From a virus, in IMG/VR virus record IMGVR_UViG_3300028589_000029, positions 1 through 32,215 of that record: DNA of 32,215 bases; one strand, 5' to 3'. Position numbers and translations under genes: made by a program. The notes below the pieces were generated by a model that searched no databases, had not been told where the DNA came from, and saw only the letters and a list, made by a program, of their open reading frames with translations. Positions within the stretch are counted from its first letter, which is position 1, and each line of letters opens with the position of its first letter. This document shows positions 1 through 7,318 of the stretch, one piece after another.

Positions 1-82
1 GGGGAGGGCTCTCAGGGGTGCGCCCGGTTCAGAGACATGCTTTGGTCACACTGCGTGATACGTCGCCCGGTGACCATGGGTG

Positions 83-109
83 AGCCCTTGGCCGTGTTGA
101 CCAAGGGCT
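83..109 (-). terminator. Hairpin downstream of the leftward gene cluster
   Basis: The arms AGCCCTTGG (83-91) and CCAAGGGCT (101-109) pair perfectly over 9 bp around a 9-base loop. The hairpin starts 15 bases past the stop codon of the last leftward gene, which is where a terminator would sit. No T-run follows it on the minus strand, so a 3'-end stabilising hairpin is equally possible. The remaining bases 1-82 show nothing I can name. Confidence 0.4.
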
Positions 110-123
110 ACCGCTTCCGACGC

Positions 124-384
124 TTACGCTGTGCCGCGCACCTGAACGACGACCATGCTCACGATGGTGTCACTGCTGCCTAGCTCCACTTCTGCAACAC
201 CTCGCGCCGCGCATGCCTGCCGAATCTCGCTGGCCGTGTCCGCCGAAAGGTACGTGTCATGGTCGGTGATGAGCCAGACCGCTAGCTCCTTGAACGTGTC
301 GAATCGTTCGTTGCTGTTGGTGTTGTCGGAGTGTTCCGCCCATGCCATGTAACCGGGGTTCGGTGTCGAGACGATATCAGTCAT
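124..384 (-). CDS. Hypothetical protein, 86 aa (leftward gene 3)
   Basis: I do not recognise this protein. It is a small, mostly polar, acidic sequence (begins MTDIVSTPNPGYMAWAEH) with no membrane segment and no cysteine motif. The ATG start at 384 is supported by an AAGGGAG ribosome binding site just upstream on the minus strand. It is the last of three closely spaced leftward genes (935 to 124) that diverge from the terminase genes, so they probably form one transcription unit starting in the 936-1030 gap. A hairpin follows the stop. Small genes at a phage genome end facing away from packaging genes are often host-interaction or regulatory genes, but nothing in the sequence proves that here. 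Confidence 0.65.
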   Translation of the reverse strand: MTDIVSTPNPGYMAWAEHSDNTNSNERFDTFKELAVWLITDHDTYLSADTASEIRQACAARGVAEVELGSSDTIVSMVVVQVRGTA

Positions 385-430
385 GGTGACTCCCTTGTGG
401 TGGTGCTACTGCGCTGACTATACCAGTCAC

Positions 431-616
431 CTACCGGGCGATGAGGTCCAGCAGGTTGCGACTAAGGCAGTAGGTACGACCGTCGTCGCCGAGCACATAC
501 GCGCCGACCGGCGTGACGCGCTGGACGGTTCCGGGGACTCCGGGGTGGCGACTCTCGGCGTTGGTGGCTACGCGGCTCAGGTATGGGCGCAGCGTGGCGT
601 ACTCAGCAGGTGTCAT
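431..616 (-). CDS. Hypothetical protein, 61 aa (leftward gene 2)
   Basis: Unrecognised small protein. The N-terminal third (PAEYATLRPYLSRVAT) looks helical, and the C-terminal part (VTPVGAYVLGDDGRTYCLS) looks like two or three beta strands, giving a small alpha-beta fold. The ATG start has an AAAGGGAC ribosome binding site upstream. It lies 13 bases downstream of the preceding leftward gene and about 46 bases before the next, consistent with an operon. No function is assigned. Confidence 0.6.
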   Translation of the reverse strand: MTPAEYATLRPYLSRVATNAESRHPGVPGTVQRVTPVGAYVLGDDGRTYCLSRNLLDLIAR

Positions 617-629
617 GGGGGTGTCCCTT

Positions 630-935
630 TCAGGCCGTGCGGTAGATGGTTTCCAGGGTGTTCACAGAGCACGTGACGGAGCCCCGCCCGTTCGCCCGGT
701 ATTCGCTGTGCGTGAGGCGCAGGGACGCGATCACGATTCGCTCGCTGTCCCCGTCATCCCAGTGCATCCACCCGTGAGAGGGGGCAGTTGCGAGAGCGCC
801 GATTGCTTCCCAGACAGTCAGTGTGTAGATACCGTCCCGCTTGTCACGGTCGGCGTTCAGGCTGAGGCGCTCGCCGTTCTTGTCGTACGCGGTGACCTCG
901 TAGTGCGTGTCGTCGTACACCGGTCCGTCGTCCAT
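630..935 (-). CDS. Hypothetical protein, 101 aa (leftward gene 1)
   Basis: Unrecognised protein, probably rich in beta strands, with an acidic N-terminus (MDDGPVYDDTHYEVTAYD). The mid-section contains HGWMHWDDGDSERIVIASL. No catalytic motif is visible. The ATG at 935 is preceded by a GGAG-type ribosome binding site. It is the first gene of the leftward cluster, and its 5' side faces the small terminase across a roughly 95-base divergent gap, so its promoter is expected in 936-1001. Confidence 0.6.
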   Translation of the reverse strand: MDDGPVYDDTHYEVTAYDKNGERLSLNADRDKRDGIYTLTVWEAIGALATAPSHGWMHWDDGDSERIVIASLRLTHSEYRANGRGSVTCSVNTLETIYRTA

Positions 936-1001
936 CGTTGCTCCGTTCCGCTGTGTTGTTGAGGGCGCCAGTCAAGCATAGTCCGCGCGCGCAGCGCAAC
1001 C
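936..1001. promoter_or_regulatory. Divergent intergenic gap, probable promoter region
   Basis: This gap separates the leftward genes from the rightward terminase operon, so promoters for both directions are expected here or in the adjacent repeat. A CATAGT box at 977-982 could be a rightward -10, but the only -35-like hexamer, TTGTTG at 956-961, is 15 bases away, which is short. I cannot place either promoter with certainty. Confidence 0.3.
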
Positions 1002-1023
1002 CACATACTGAAATGAGTAGGTG
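1002..1023 (+). repeat. Palindromic repeat copy 1 (GAAATG orientation, imperfect)
   Basis: The left arm is CACATACT (one change from consensus), the centre GAAATG and the right arm AGTAGGTG. The flanks do not extend the stem. The right arm supplies AGGTG 8 bases before the ATG of the small terminase and may act as its ribosome binding site, so binding or folding at this copy could affect translation as well as transcription. Confidence 0.85.
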
Positions 1024-1030
1024 ATGACCC

Positions 1031-1495
1031 ATGGCTAGAGGCGGACCGCGCGCTAACTCTGGGCCCGTGCCTACCAGTACGGCGCGCAGCCACAAGGCTA
1101 AGCAGGATGCTGCCGGTTGGGTCACGCTTCCCGCTGAGGGCCGTGACGGCTACCTCCCGGCCTTCCCGCTGATCGACCCCAGCGCGCGTGAGTACGAGCT
1201 GTGGGAGCGCCTTTGGGACCTCCCGCAGGCTGTCCAGTGGGAGACCCTAAATCTTGAATTTGAGGTAGCCGCCTATGTCCGGCTGCTGGCCCGCGCGGAG
1301 CTGCCTAAGTCGTCGTCGCTGATTTGGTCTCAGGTCAAGATGACCGGCGAGTCGCTAGGGCTCACGGCTGCTGGCATGCTGCGTAACAAGTGGCTTGTTG
1401 GCACGGTGGACGCCGAGGACGACGCGCCTGCCCCTGATACGCATCCGGGTGTCGCGTCGCTGACGGATCGCCTACGGGCGGTGAACGGTGGCTGA
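1031..1495 (+). CDS. Terminase small subunit
   Basis: Putative small terminase, the DNA-recognition subunit that hands the genome to the large subunit. The N-terminus (MARGGPRANSGPVP) is basic and glycine-rich, as in many actinophage small terminases. The C-terminal half contains ESLGLTAAGMLRNKW (around residues 107-121), matching the conserved LGLTPxxRxRLRW-type signature of that family. At 154 aa the length is normal. The ATG follows the AGGTGA of repeat copy 1. The 3' end overlaps the large terminase start by 8 bases, a usual arrangement for translationally coupled terminase subunits. The assignment rests on the signature plus position; the family is divergent. Confidence 0.8.
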   Translation: MARGGPRANSGPVPTSTARSHKAKQDAAGWVTLPAEGRDGYLPAFPLIDPSAREYELWERLWDLPQAVQWETLNLEFEVAAYVRLLARAELPKSSSLIWSQVKMTGESLGLTAAGMLRNKWLVGTVDAEDDAPAPDTHPGVASLTDRLRAVNGG

Positions 1496-3083
1496 CGGCA
1501 AGCTAATGCTCGTGACGCTGGCATGGATTGAGCACCACGCCGTTGTGCCCGATGGCTTTGCCCAGGGTGCACGGTTCACGTTGCTGCCATGGCAGTTGAA
1601 GGTGGCGAGCAACCTGTACACCGTTCGCCCGGACGCTGAGGTGGGCCAAAAGTCAACGGCGTTTGTCTACCGGCGCGCTCAGGTCATCATGTCGCAGAAA
1701 AGCGGTAAGGGTCCGTTCGCTGCGGCGGTTGTCCTGGCTGAGGCTGCTGGACCTACCGTCTTCAATGGGTTCGCTGAGGGTGACGAGATTTACCGCTGTC
1801 ATCACCACGGGTGTCCGTGTGGCTGGGTTTATGCCTATGCCCCCGGCGAGCCTATGGGTGTTCCGCAGCCCACGCCGCTGATTCAGCTCCTCGCGACGTC
1901 GGAAGATCAGGTTGCCAACGTCTACCGGCCGCTTACTGCGATGGTCAAGCATGGCGCGCTCGGCGCTGTGATGAGTGTCCGAGAGGGTTTCATCCGCGTA
2001 GGCACTGAGGGCCGCATTGACGTTGTGACGTCCTCTGCGCAGTCCCGACTAGGTAACCCCATCACGTTCGCGATTCAGGACGAGACAGGGACGTATACAG
2101 CCACGAACAAGATGATCAAAGTTGCTGAGACGATGCGCCGTGGTCTTGCTGGTATGTCCGGCCGGAGCATGGAAACCAGCAACGCCTTTGATCCGTCGGA
2201 AGCATCGACGGCGCAGCGTACGTATGAGTCCAGCGCTGAGGATGTCTACCGGTACTTCCCTCAGGCACCGCCCACGCTGAGTTACCGCAACAAGGTGGAG
2301 CGGCGGCGCATTCACAAGATTGTGTACGGGGATTGCCCGCACATTGACTTGGATGCCATTGAGGCTGAGGCCAGTGAGTTGGCTGAGACTGACCCTGCAC
2401 AGGCTGAGCGGTTCTTCGGTAACCGAATCGTCGCGGGTACCGGGGCATGGGCTGACGCCGCTTCATGGGACGCACGAGAGGCGCCGCAGCCTGAGCCTAA
2501 GCGGGGCACCCGTGTGGTGCTGGGCTTTGACGGTTCGGACATTGGCGACTGGACAGGCATCCGGGCGGAGACGCTGGACGGCTACCAGTTCACGCCGACG
2601 TACGGGCCTGAGCGCCGCAAGACGGTTTGGAATCCCGCTGAGTTCGGGGGCCAGGTGCCACGCCTTGAGGTGGACGCTGCCGTTGACGAACTGATGCGCC
2701 GGTATGACGTTGCAGTCATGTACTGCGATCCGCCGTACTGGGAGTCAGAGGTTGACACGTGGGCGGAAAAGCATGGCGAAAAGAAAGTGATTCGCTGGCA
2801 GACGCGCCGCATTGTGCAGATGCATGCAGCGTGTGAGCGCCTCAAGGTGGACATGCAGAAAGCGGATTCGTCGTTCACTCATGACGGGTGTGACATTGCG
2901 TCATCGCATGTGAAGAACGCCCGCGCTGCTGCCCGTCCTCAGGACCGGTACGTACTGCGCAAGGCGAGCGACGCGCAAAAGATCGATATGTGCGTGACGT
3001 CCATTCTGGCCCATGAAGCTGCGATGGATGTTCGGGCTGCTGGCAAGAAGGTTGCCCGTAAGAACTATTTCTATTCCGCCTAG
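1488..3083 (+). CDS. Terminase large subunit (ATPase and nuclease)
   Basis: Packaging motor that translocates DNA into the prohead and cuts concatemers. Its 531 aa contain a deviant Walker A, SQKSGKGP (residues 69-76), and a Walker B ending in D198-E199 (FAIQDET). A C-terminal RNase H-like nuclease has acidic residues at D348 (LGFDGSD), D414 (YCDPPYW) and D500 (QKID). A loop CHHHGCPCGW (104-113) between the ATPase motifs carries clustered Cys and His and may bind zinc. GTG at 1488 is the longest start, overlapping the small subunit; an ATG at 1506 is an alternative. Downstream lies the portal, as expected. Product assignment is firm. Confidence 0.95.
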   Translation: MADGKLMLVTLAWIEHHAVVPDGFAQGARFTLLPWQLKVASNLYTVRPDAEVGQKSTAFVYRRAQVIMSQKSGKGPFAAAVVLAEAAGPTVFNGFAEGDEIYRCHHHGCPCGWVYAYAPGEPMGVPQPTPLIQLLATSEDQVANVYRPLTAMVKHGALGAVMSVREGFIRVGTEGRIDVVTSSAQSRLGNPITFAIQDETGTYTATNKMIKVAETMRRGLAGMSGRSMETSNAFDPSEASTAQRTYESSAEDVYRYFPQAPPTLSYRNKVERRRIHKIVYGDCPHIDLDAIEAEASELAETDPAQAERFFGNRIVAGTGAWADAASWDAREAPQPEPKRGTRVVLGFDGSDIGDWTGIRAETLDGYQFTPTYGPERRKTVWNPAEFGGQVPRLEVDAAVDELMRRYDVAVMYCDPPYWESEVDTWAEKHGEKKVIRWQTRRIVQMHAACERLKVDMQKADSSFTHDGCDIASSHVKNARAAARPQDRYVLRKASDAQKIDMCVTSILAHEAAMDVRAAGKKVARKNYFYSA

Positions 3084-3084
3084 C

Positions 3085-3119
3085 CGCGCAATGCGGGGGC
3101 AACCCTTCCCGCAATGGAG
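3085..3119 (+). repeat. Duplicated 35-base leader element, copy A (before portal)
   Basis: CGCGCAATGCG, then 13 variable bases, then CCGCAATGGAG. The same 11 + 13 + 11 layout is found at 5511-5545 before the scaffold gene. The final GGAG is the ribosome binding site of the portal gene. The identical ends and spacing with a different middle suggest a conserved leader, possibly a promoter or an mRNA element. Confidence 0.7.
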
Positions 3120-3127
3120 TGCACAGC

Positions 3128-4603
3128 GTGGCTACTGAATCTGAGGCACGGAACCTAGTCTCTCTCCTTGAGAACGAACTACTCTCGCGCCGCCCAAGCA
3201 TCGACACGAACAATGGCTACTACCGGGGCGCGCAGCCTCTCAAGTACGCCAGCGAGGAGTTCCGCCGCTACCACGGTGACCGCTACAGGGGCTTTGCTGA
3301 CAACTGGGTGCAGGTGGTCAGTGATGCCCCCGTGGAGCGGCTGACGGTAGTGGGCGTGCATCCTGCCAAGTCTGCTGACACAGATGAGGAATCGTGGCGG
3401 GTGTGGCAGGAGAACGGCCTAGACGCTGATTCACAGCTAGGGTTCCTGGGCGCTGTCAACGCTGGCCGTAGTTTCGTTCTGGTGTGGGGTAACCCGGACG
3501 ATGAGTCAACGCCAGAGGTCACGTTTGAGGATGCCACACAGTGCATCATTGCGTATCAGCCTGGCAGTCGTCGGCGTAGACGTGCGGCGCTTAAGCGCTG
3601 GGTTGATGGTGAGCGGGAGTTCGCCACGCTGTATCTGCCGGATGAGGTATGGAAGTTCGAGCGAGGCATGCTCGGCGCTTCTGACAAGTCGCCCGGTATG
3701 AAGCAAGTGGACGAGGAGCTAGAGCGCTGGCTCCCGCGTGACACCGGTTACGAGCCGAATCCGCAGCCTAACCCCATGGGCGTCGTGCCGATGGTGGAGC
3801 TACCTAACCGGCCGCTGCTTACGCACGAGCCGGTCAGTGATGTGTCGGGTGTCATCGCCATGCAGGACGCAATCAATCTGCTATGGGCGCAGCTTTTCAC
3901 AGCGAGTGACTACGCGTCGTTCCCGCAGCGAATAGTCCTGGGCGCTGAGCGTCCGGTGATTCCGGTGCTGGACGAGAATGGAAACGTGATCGGCGAAAAG
4001 CCGGTTGACCTTTCCAAGTTCGCTGTTGACCGTGTGCTGTTCATCACTGGTGAGGATGCCAAGATTGATGAATTCTCAGCGGCCAACCTAGACGCGTACA
4101 CATCGGTGATTGAGCGAGCCGTGGGGCACATCGCTGCCCAGACGCGCACGCCGCAGCACTACCTAGCTGGGTCCATGACCAACATCTCAGGCGACGCGCT
4201 GACTGCGGCTGAGACTGGCCTAGTCAAGCGTGTTGAGGAAAAGCAGATTTGGTTCGGGCAGGCACTGCGGGAAATGTTCCGGCTGGTGGCGCTGGCTCAG
4301 GGTAACGACGGTAAGGCTGCTGCAATGGCAGGCGGACGCGTTATGTGGGCCGACGCTGAGACCCGTTCGCATTCGCAGCTAGCGGACGCGCTTATCAAAC
4401 TCAAGCAGATTGGTTTCCCGTTCGAGTTCCTCGCGCTCAAGTACGGCCTTACGCCGACTGAGATTGCGGAGATCCTCATCATGCGTGAGCGTGAGTCGCA
4501 GCTTGACCCCGTGGGGGCAATGACTGCCCTCATGGCGCGCGACCCTGCAACGTCGAGTATCGCGCCGGAGGATGACGCCGATGTGGAGTCCGATAGCGCG
4601 TAG
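3128..4603 (+). CDS. Portal protein (SPP1 gp6-like)
   Basis: The portal forms the dodecameric ring at the unique capsid vertex through which DNA passes and to which the terminase docks. This 491-aa protein has the size and layout of the SPP1 gp6-type portal family: an acidic N-terminus, a mid-region VSGVIAMQDAINLLWAQL, and a C-terminal section with TRTPQHYLAGSMTNISGDAL and a long helical stem (AAETGLVKRVEEKQ). I chose GTG 3128 over the upstream GTG 3119 because GGAG at 3116-3119 lies 8 bases before 3128 but overlaps 3119. It lies directly after the large terminase and overlaps the MuF gene by 23 bases. Confidence 0.92.
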   Translation: MATESEARNLVSLLENELLSRRPSIDTNNGYYRGAQPLKYASEEFRRYHGDRYRGFADNWVQVVSDAPVERLTVVGVHPAKSADTDEESWRVWQENGLDADSQLGFLGAVNAGRSFVLVWGNPDDESTPEVTFEDATQCIIAYQPGSRRRRRAALKRWVDGEREFATLYLPDEVWKFERGMLGASDKSPGMKQVDEELERWLPRDTGYEPNPQPNPMGVVPMVELPNRPLLTHEPVSDVSGVIAMQDAINLLWAQLFTASDYASFPQRIVLGAERPVIPVLDENGNVIGEKPVDLSKFAVDRVLFITGEDAKIDEFSAANLDAYTSVIERAVGHIAAQTRTPQHYLAGSMTNISGDALTAAETGLVKRVEEKQIWFGQALREMFRLVALAQGNDGKAAAMAGGRVMWADAETRSHSQLADALIKLKQIGFPFEFLALKYGLTPTEIAEILIMRERESQLDPVGAMTALMARDPATSSIAPEDDADVESDSA

Positions 4604-5483
4604 GCATCAGGAAGCTAGGGCGGCGCTGGCGGACACTACCGCCCGTGCCGTTCTGGCTGAGTGGGCAAAGGTCAAGCCTGAGTCAGTGGCGCGTGATTGG
4701 GCGGCGCTGCTGCCTAGGGTCACGGCTTTCGTTCAGGCTGGCCAGCTCCACGCCGCTGAGGGGTCGCACACCTTCATGCGTGAGTTGCTCGGCGATGAGG
4801 CCAAGGAAGCGCCGCAGGTGGTGCCTGAGCAATTCGCATCGCAGACGCCGGACGGCCGAGACGCTATGGGACTACTGGCCCGCGCAGCGCCTAACGCGAT
4901 CAGCGCACAGCGCAGAGGTTTCAGCCCGCGTGCCGCAATGGCCCGTGCCGCTGCTTTCCTTGACATGGCAGTGCGCACGGTTGTTGCTGACACTGGGCGT
5001 CAGGCCGATCAGGTGGCCATGGTGGGGAACCTTGGTGTGACTGCCTACATCCGCGTGGTGGAGCTACCGGCGTGCGCCCGGTGCATCATCCTTGCCGGTC
5101 GTGAGTACGGCGTTTCCAATGGGTTTCTCCGGCATCCTCGCTGCGACTGCACCATGGAGCCTGTGACCAGGAAGCACACGCCTAGGCCGCTGAGTCCCGA
5201 AGATCTCATTGACAAGATGCCAGCCGCTCAGCGCCGCAAGGTGTTGGGGGAGGCTGGCGCTAAGGCTGTTGCTGACGGTGCCCGGTTGTCCTCAGTGGTC
5301 AACGCGCGCAAGTCGATGGCTCAAGTTGAGATGTTCGGCAAGCGGGTGCAGGTCACGTATGTGGGCACTGGTAGCCGCAAGAACCCTAAGCCACCCCGGT
5401 TGATGCCGGAGGAGATTTACCGTCAGGCTGAGTCGCGGGAGCACGCGATACGGCTGCTGTATAAGAACGGTTTTCTGACGTAG
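4581..5483 (+). CDS. MuF-like minor head / capsid maturation protein
   Basis: 300-aa protein in the standard place after the portal. It carries the hallmark of actinophage MuF-like proteins: PACARCIIL (two cysteines, about residues 165 and 168) followed by RHPRCDC (His and two cysteines, about 185-190), probably a zinc site. The N-terminal two thirds are helical and alanine-rich. The family is associated with portals and early head assembly; some members carry a protease or toxin domain, but none is obvious here, so a protease role is not claimed. GGAGG at 4567-4571 is 9 bases before ATG 4581 and abuts the upstream ATG 4572, so 4581 is preferred. Its stop codon touches repeat copy 2. Confidence 0.85.
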   Translation: MWSPIARRHQEARAALADTTARAVLAEWAKVKPESVARDWAALLPRVTAFVQAGQLHAAEGSHTFMRELLGDEAKEAPQVVPEQFASQTPDGRDAMGLLARAAPNAISAQRRGFSPRAAMARAAAFLDMAVRTVVADTGRQADQVAMVGNLGVTAYIRVVELPACARCIILAGREYGVSNGFLRHPRCDCTMEPVTRKHTPRPLSPEDLIDKMPAAQRRKVLGEAGAKAVADGARLSSVVNARKSMAQVEMFGKRVQVTYVGTGSRKNPKPPRLMPEEIYRQAESREHAIRLLYKNGFLT

Positions 5484-5505
5484 CACCTACTCATTTCAGT
5501 AGGTA
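5484..5505 (-). repeat. Palindromic repeat copy 2 (CATTTC orientation)
   Basis: Arm CACCTACT, centre CATTTC, arm AGTAGGTA (last base off consensus). Read on the minus strand it is the usual GAAATG form. The flanks do not lengthen the stem. It lies directly after the MuF stop codon and before the leader element of the scaffold gene. Confidence 0.9.
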
Positions 5506-5510
5506 CACAG

Positions 5511-5545
5511 CGCGCAATGCGCATTCACTTACCCCCGCAATGGAG
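5511..5545 (+). repeat. Duplicated 35-base leader element, copy B (before scaffold)
   Basis: The ends match copy A at 3085-3119: CGCGCAATGCG, 13 variable bases, CCGCAATGGAG. The last bases form the GGAGG ribosome binding site of the scaffold gene, 9 bases before its ATG. It follows repeat copy 2 directly. Confidence 0.7.
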
Positions 5546-5555
5546 GAACGCAAGC

Positions 5556-6179
5556 ATGCCCGAAAACATTGATGAGTCCACTGAGGTTGTCCCGGTTGTT
5601 GATGGCGAGGTGGACCCTGGGTCCGTCCCTGAGGATGACGAGACGACTCCGGGCGCTGAGGCGCTGGGTGATGCGGGCAAGCGTGCGCTTGATTCGATGA
5701 AGGCTAAGTGGCGCGCTGAGCGAGACAAGCGGCGTGAACTTGAGGAGCAGCTAACTGCTAGCTCCACCCCTGCGGGCGATGCTGAGACTCCGGACGTTGA
5801 CGCCATTCGGCGTGACGCTGTGAAGGCTGCTAACGCCCGTGTGCTTCGGTCTGAGGTCAAGGCGGCTGCTGCTGGCAAGTTCGCCGATCCGTCCGATGCG
5901 TTTCTTTACCTAGACCTATCCGCCTTTGAGGTGGATGAGAATGGTGAGATTGACAGCGAGGAAATCGCTGACGCCATTCAGGAAGTGCTAGTAGCTAAGC
6001 CCTATCTTGCGGCCGCAACGGTCAAGCGATTCCAGGGGACTGGCGACGGTGGCGCGGCGCGCAATGCGTCTGGCCCGGCACAGCTAACGAGGGATGACCT
6101 CAAGGGCATGAGTCCTGAGGCGATCTCCAAGGCTAAGCAAGACGGGCGACTCGCCAATCTGCTTACCGGCAAGGCGTAG
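5556..6179 (+). CDS. Capsid scaffolding protein
   Basis: 207-aa protein with the composition of siphovirus scaffolds. It has a strongly acidic N-terminus (PENIDESTEVV, many D/E in the first 45 residues), a charged coiled-coil segment (MKAKWRAERDKRRELEEQL, about residues 50-70) and a small C-terminal helical domain. It sits just upstream of the major capsid protein, where the scaffold is normally encoded. It would line the inside of the prohead and be removed before packaging. GGAGG at 5542-5546 fixes the start at ATG 5556 rather than the in-frame ATG 5517. No protease signature is visible. Confidence 0.88.
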   Translation: MPENIDESTEVVPVVDGEVDPGSVPEDDETTPGAEALGDAGKRALDSMKAKWRAERDKRRELEEQLTASSTPAGDAETPDVDAIRRDAVKAANARVLRSEVKAAAAGKFADPSDAFLYLDLSAFEVDENGEIDSEEIADAIQEVLVAKPYLAAATVKRFQGTGDGGAARNASGPAQLTRDDLKGMSPEAISKAKQDGRLANLLTGKA

Positions 6180-6225
6180 TGCGCAATCCGCGCGACTAAC
6201 TCTGAACTAAACGAAAGGCCAATCC

Positions 6226-7065
6226 ATGGCTATCACTAGCTTTATCCCTGAGATTTGGAACGCTCAGCTATTTACCGACTTCCGCGAGCAGACTGTTGCC
6301 GCTTCGCTGGCTAACCGGGAGTACGAGGGTAACGCGACTGCGGGCAACGTCGTTCGCATCAACTCCGCTACTGCGGTTGCCATCAACAACTACGCGACCG
6401 GTGAGGGTGGCGTTCCGCGTACCACGGCTGCGGACGCTGTTTCGACCACGTCGCAGGATCTCCTGATTGACCAGGAGAAGTCGTTCGACTTCTACATTGA
6501 CGACATCGACAAGGCGCAGGCTGCGGGCAGCATGGACGCTTTCACGCGTTCGGCTGGTGAGGGTCTCGCTGAGGATGCTGACAAGTTTATCCTCGCTGCG
6601 GCTGTCACTGCTGCGAACGCTGGCAACGTCGAGACTGGTACGGCGCTGACCACGGGTGACGCTGCGTTCAACGTTCTGCGTGACCTGCGTAAGGCGCTGA
6701 ACAAGAACAAGGTTCCGCAGGGTCAGCGTGTGGCGATTGTCAACGCTGAGTTTGAGGCCATCCTGCTGGACGCCGCGTCCAAGCTGACGGCGGTTGACAC
6801 CAGCGGTTCGCCTGCTGGTCTGCGTGAGGCGTCGCTAGGTCGCATTCTTGGGTTCGACATCTACGTGTCTGAGAACCTGCCGACCGTTGCTCAGCAGCAG
6901 GTTCTAGCGTTCTACCGTCCGGCCCTGGCCTACGTTTCTCAGATTGAGAAGACTGAGGCCATGCGCGCCAACGACAAGTTCGCGGACCGTCTGCGTGGCC
7001 TGCACGTCTACGGCGGAAAGGTTGTTCGGCCTACCGCTGTTGGTGTGTGGACCGCCACGGCCTAG
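6226..7065 (+). CDS. Major capsid protein (HK97 fold)
   Basis: The 279-aa shell subunit. The N-terminus (MAITSFIPEIWNAQLFTDF, then ANREYEGNATAGNVVRI) and the spine-helix region (SFDFYIDDIDKAQAAGSMDAF) are typical of a large group of actinophage HK97-fold capsid proteins. The short N-terminal arm suggests that no long delta domain is fused, which fits a separate scaffold gene upstream. The ATG follows a GAAAGG ribosome binding site. Codon use is very regular (GCT, CGT, AAC, AAG), as expected for the most abundant structural protein. Repeat copy 3 follows the stop and may end the transcript. Confidence 0.95.
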   Translation: MAITSFIPEIWNAQLFTDFREQTVAASLANREYEGNATAGNVVRINSATAVAINNYATGEGGVPRTTAADAVSTTSQDLLIDQEKSFDFYIDDIDKAQAAGSMDAFTRSAGEGLAEDADKFILAAAVTAANAGNVETGTALTTGDAAFNVLRDLRKALNKNKVPQGQRVAIVNAEFEAILLDAASKLTAVDTSGSPAGLREASLGRILGFDIYVSENLPTVAQQQVLAFYRPALAYVSQIEKTEAMRANDKFADRLRGLHVYGGKVVRPTAVGVWTATA

Positions 7066-7080
7066 TCGTTCCTAGCGGGT

Positions 7081-7110
7081 GGGGCACCTACTGAAATGAG
7101 TGGGTGCCCC
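7081..7110 (+). repeat. Palindromic repeat copy 3 with paired flanks
   Basis: The core is 7085-7106 (CACCTACT, GAAATG, AGTGGGTG; one A-to-G change keeps pairing as a G-U wobble in RNA). GGGG before and CCCC after lengthen the stem to 12 bp. It lies 15 bases after the capsid gene stop, a good position for a terminator or mRNA 3'-end hairpin, although no T-run follows. Confidence 0.9.
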
Positions 7111-7139
7111 TCCCACTTCCTACTACCCAGGGGGTTTGT

Positions 7140-7304
7140 GTGGCGTTTGTGATCGGGCCGAATGGCCGTAAGAACTTTGTTCCTGACGACGTTGCCGAGT
7201 GTCTAGTTGGTTCGGGGGAGCGGGGCTGGCAGATTGCGCCGGAACCTAAGCCTGAGCCCAAGCCAGCCACTACGCGGGCAACGCGTAAGACGACTGCCAA
7301 GTAA
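7140..7304 (+). CDS. Small head-region protein, 54 aa
   Basis: Short protein (MAFVIGPNGRKNFVP...) of a type commonly found between the capsid gene and the first head-tail connector in actinophages. The first 35 residues look like a small beta domain ending in GSGERGWQIAPE, followed by a Pro/Lys/Thr-rich tail (PKPEPKPATTRATRKTTAK). I prefer GTG 7140, preceded by GGGGG at 7130-7134, over ATG 7104, which lies inside the repeat hairpin. Its role is not known; decoration or connector assistance is a guess. Confidence 0.7.
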   Translation: MAFVIGPNGRKNFVPDDVAECLVGSGERGWQIAPEPKPEPKPATTRATRKTTAK

Positions 7305-7318
7305 GGGTGTGAGGGACG

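Noticed and set aside
1-82. Cohesive end or terminal repeat at the window edge
   Set aside because: The GC-rich start is suggestive of a genome end, but nothing in the window (no matching right end) lets me test it.
4572-4580. Start at ATG 4572 for the MuF-like protein
   Set aside because: The GGAGG touches this ATG with no spacing; ATG 4581 has a 9-base spacing.
7104-7139. Start at ATG 7104 for the 54-aa protein
   Set aside because: The ATG is next to the hairpin arm, has no ribosome binding site and adds a Pro/Leu/Thr stretch; GTG 7140 is better placed.
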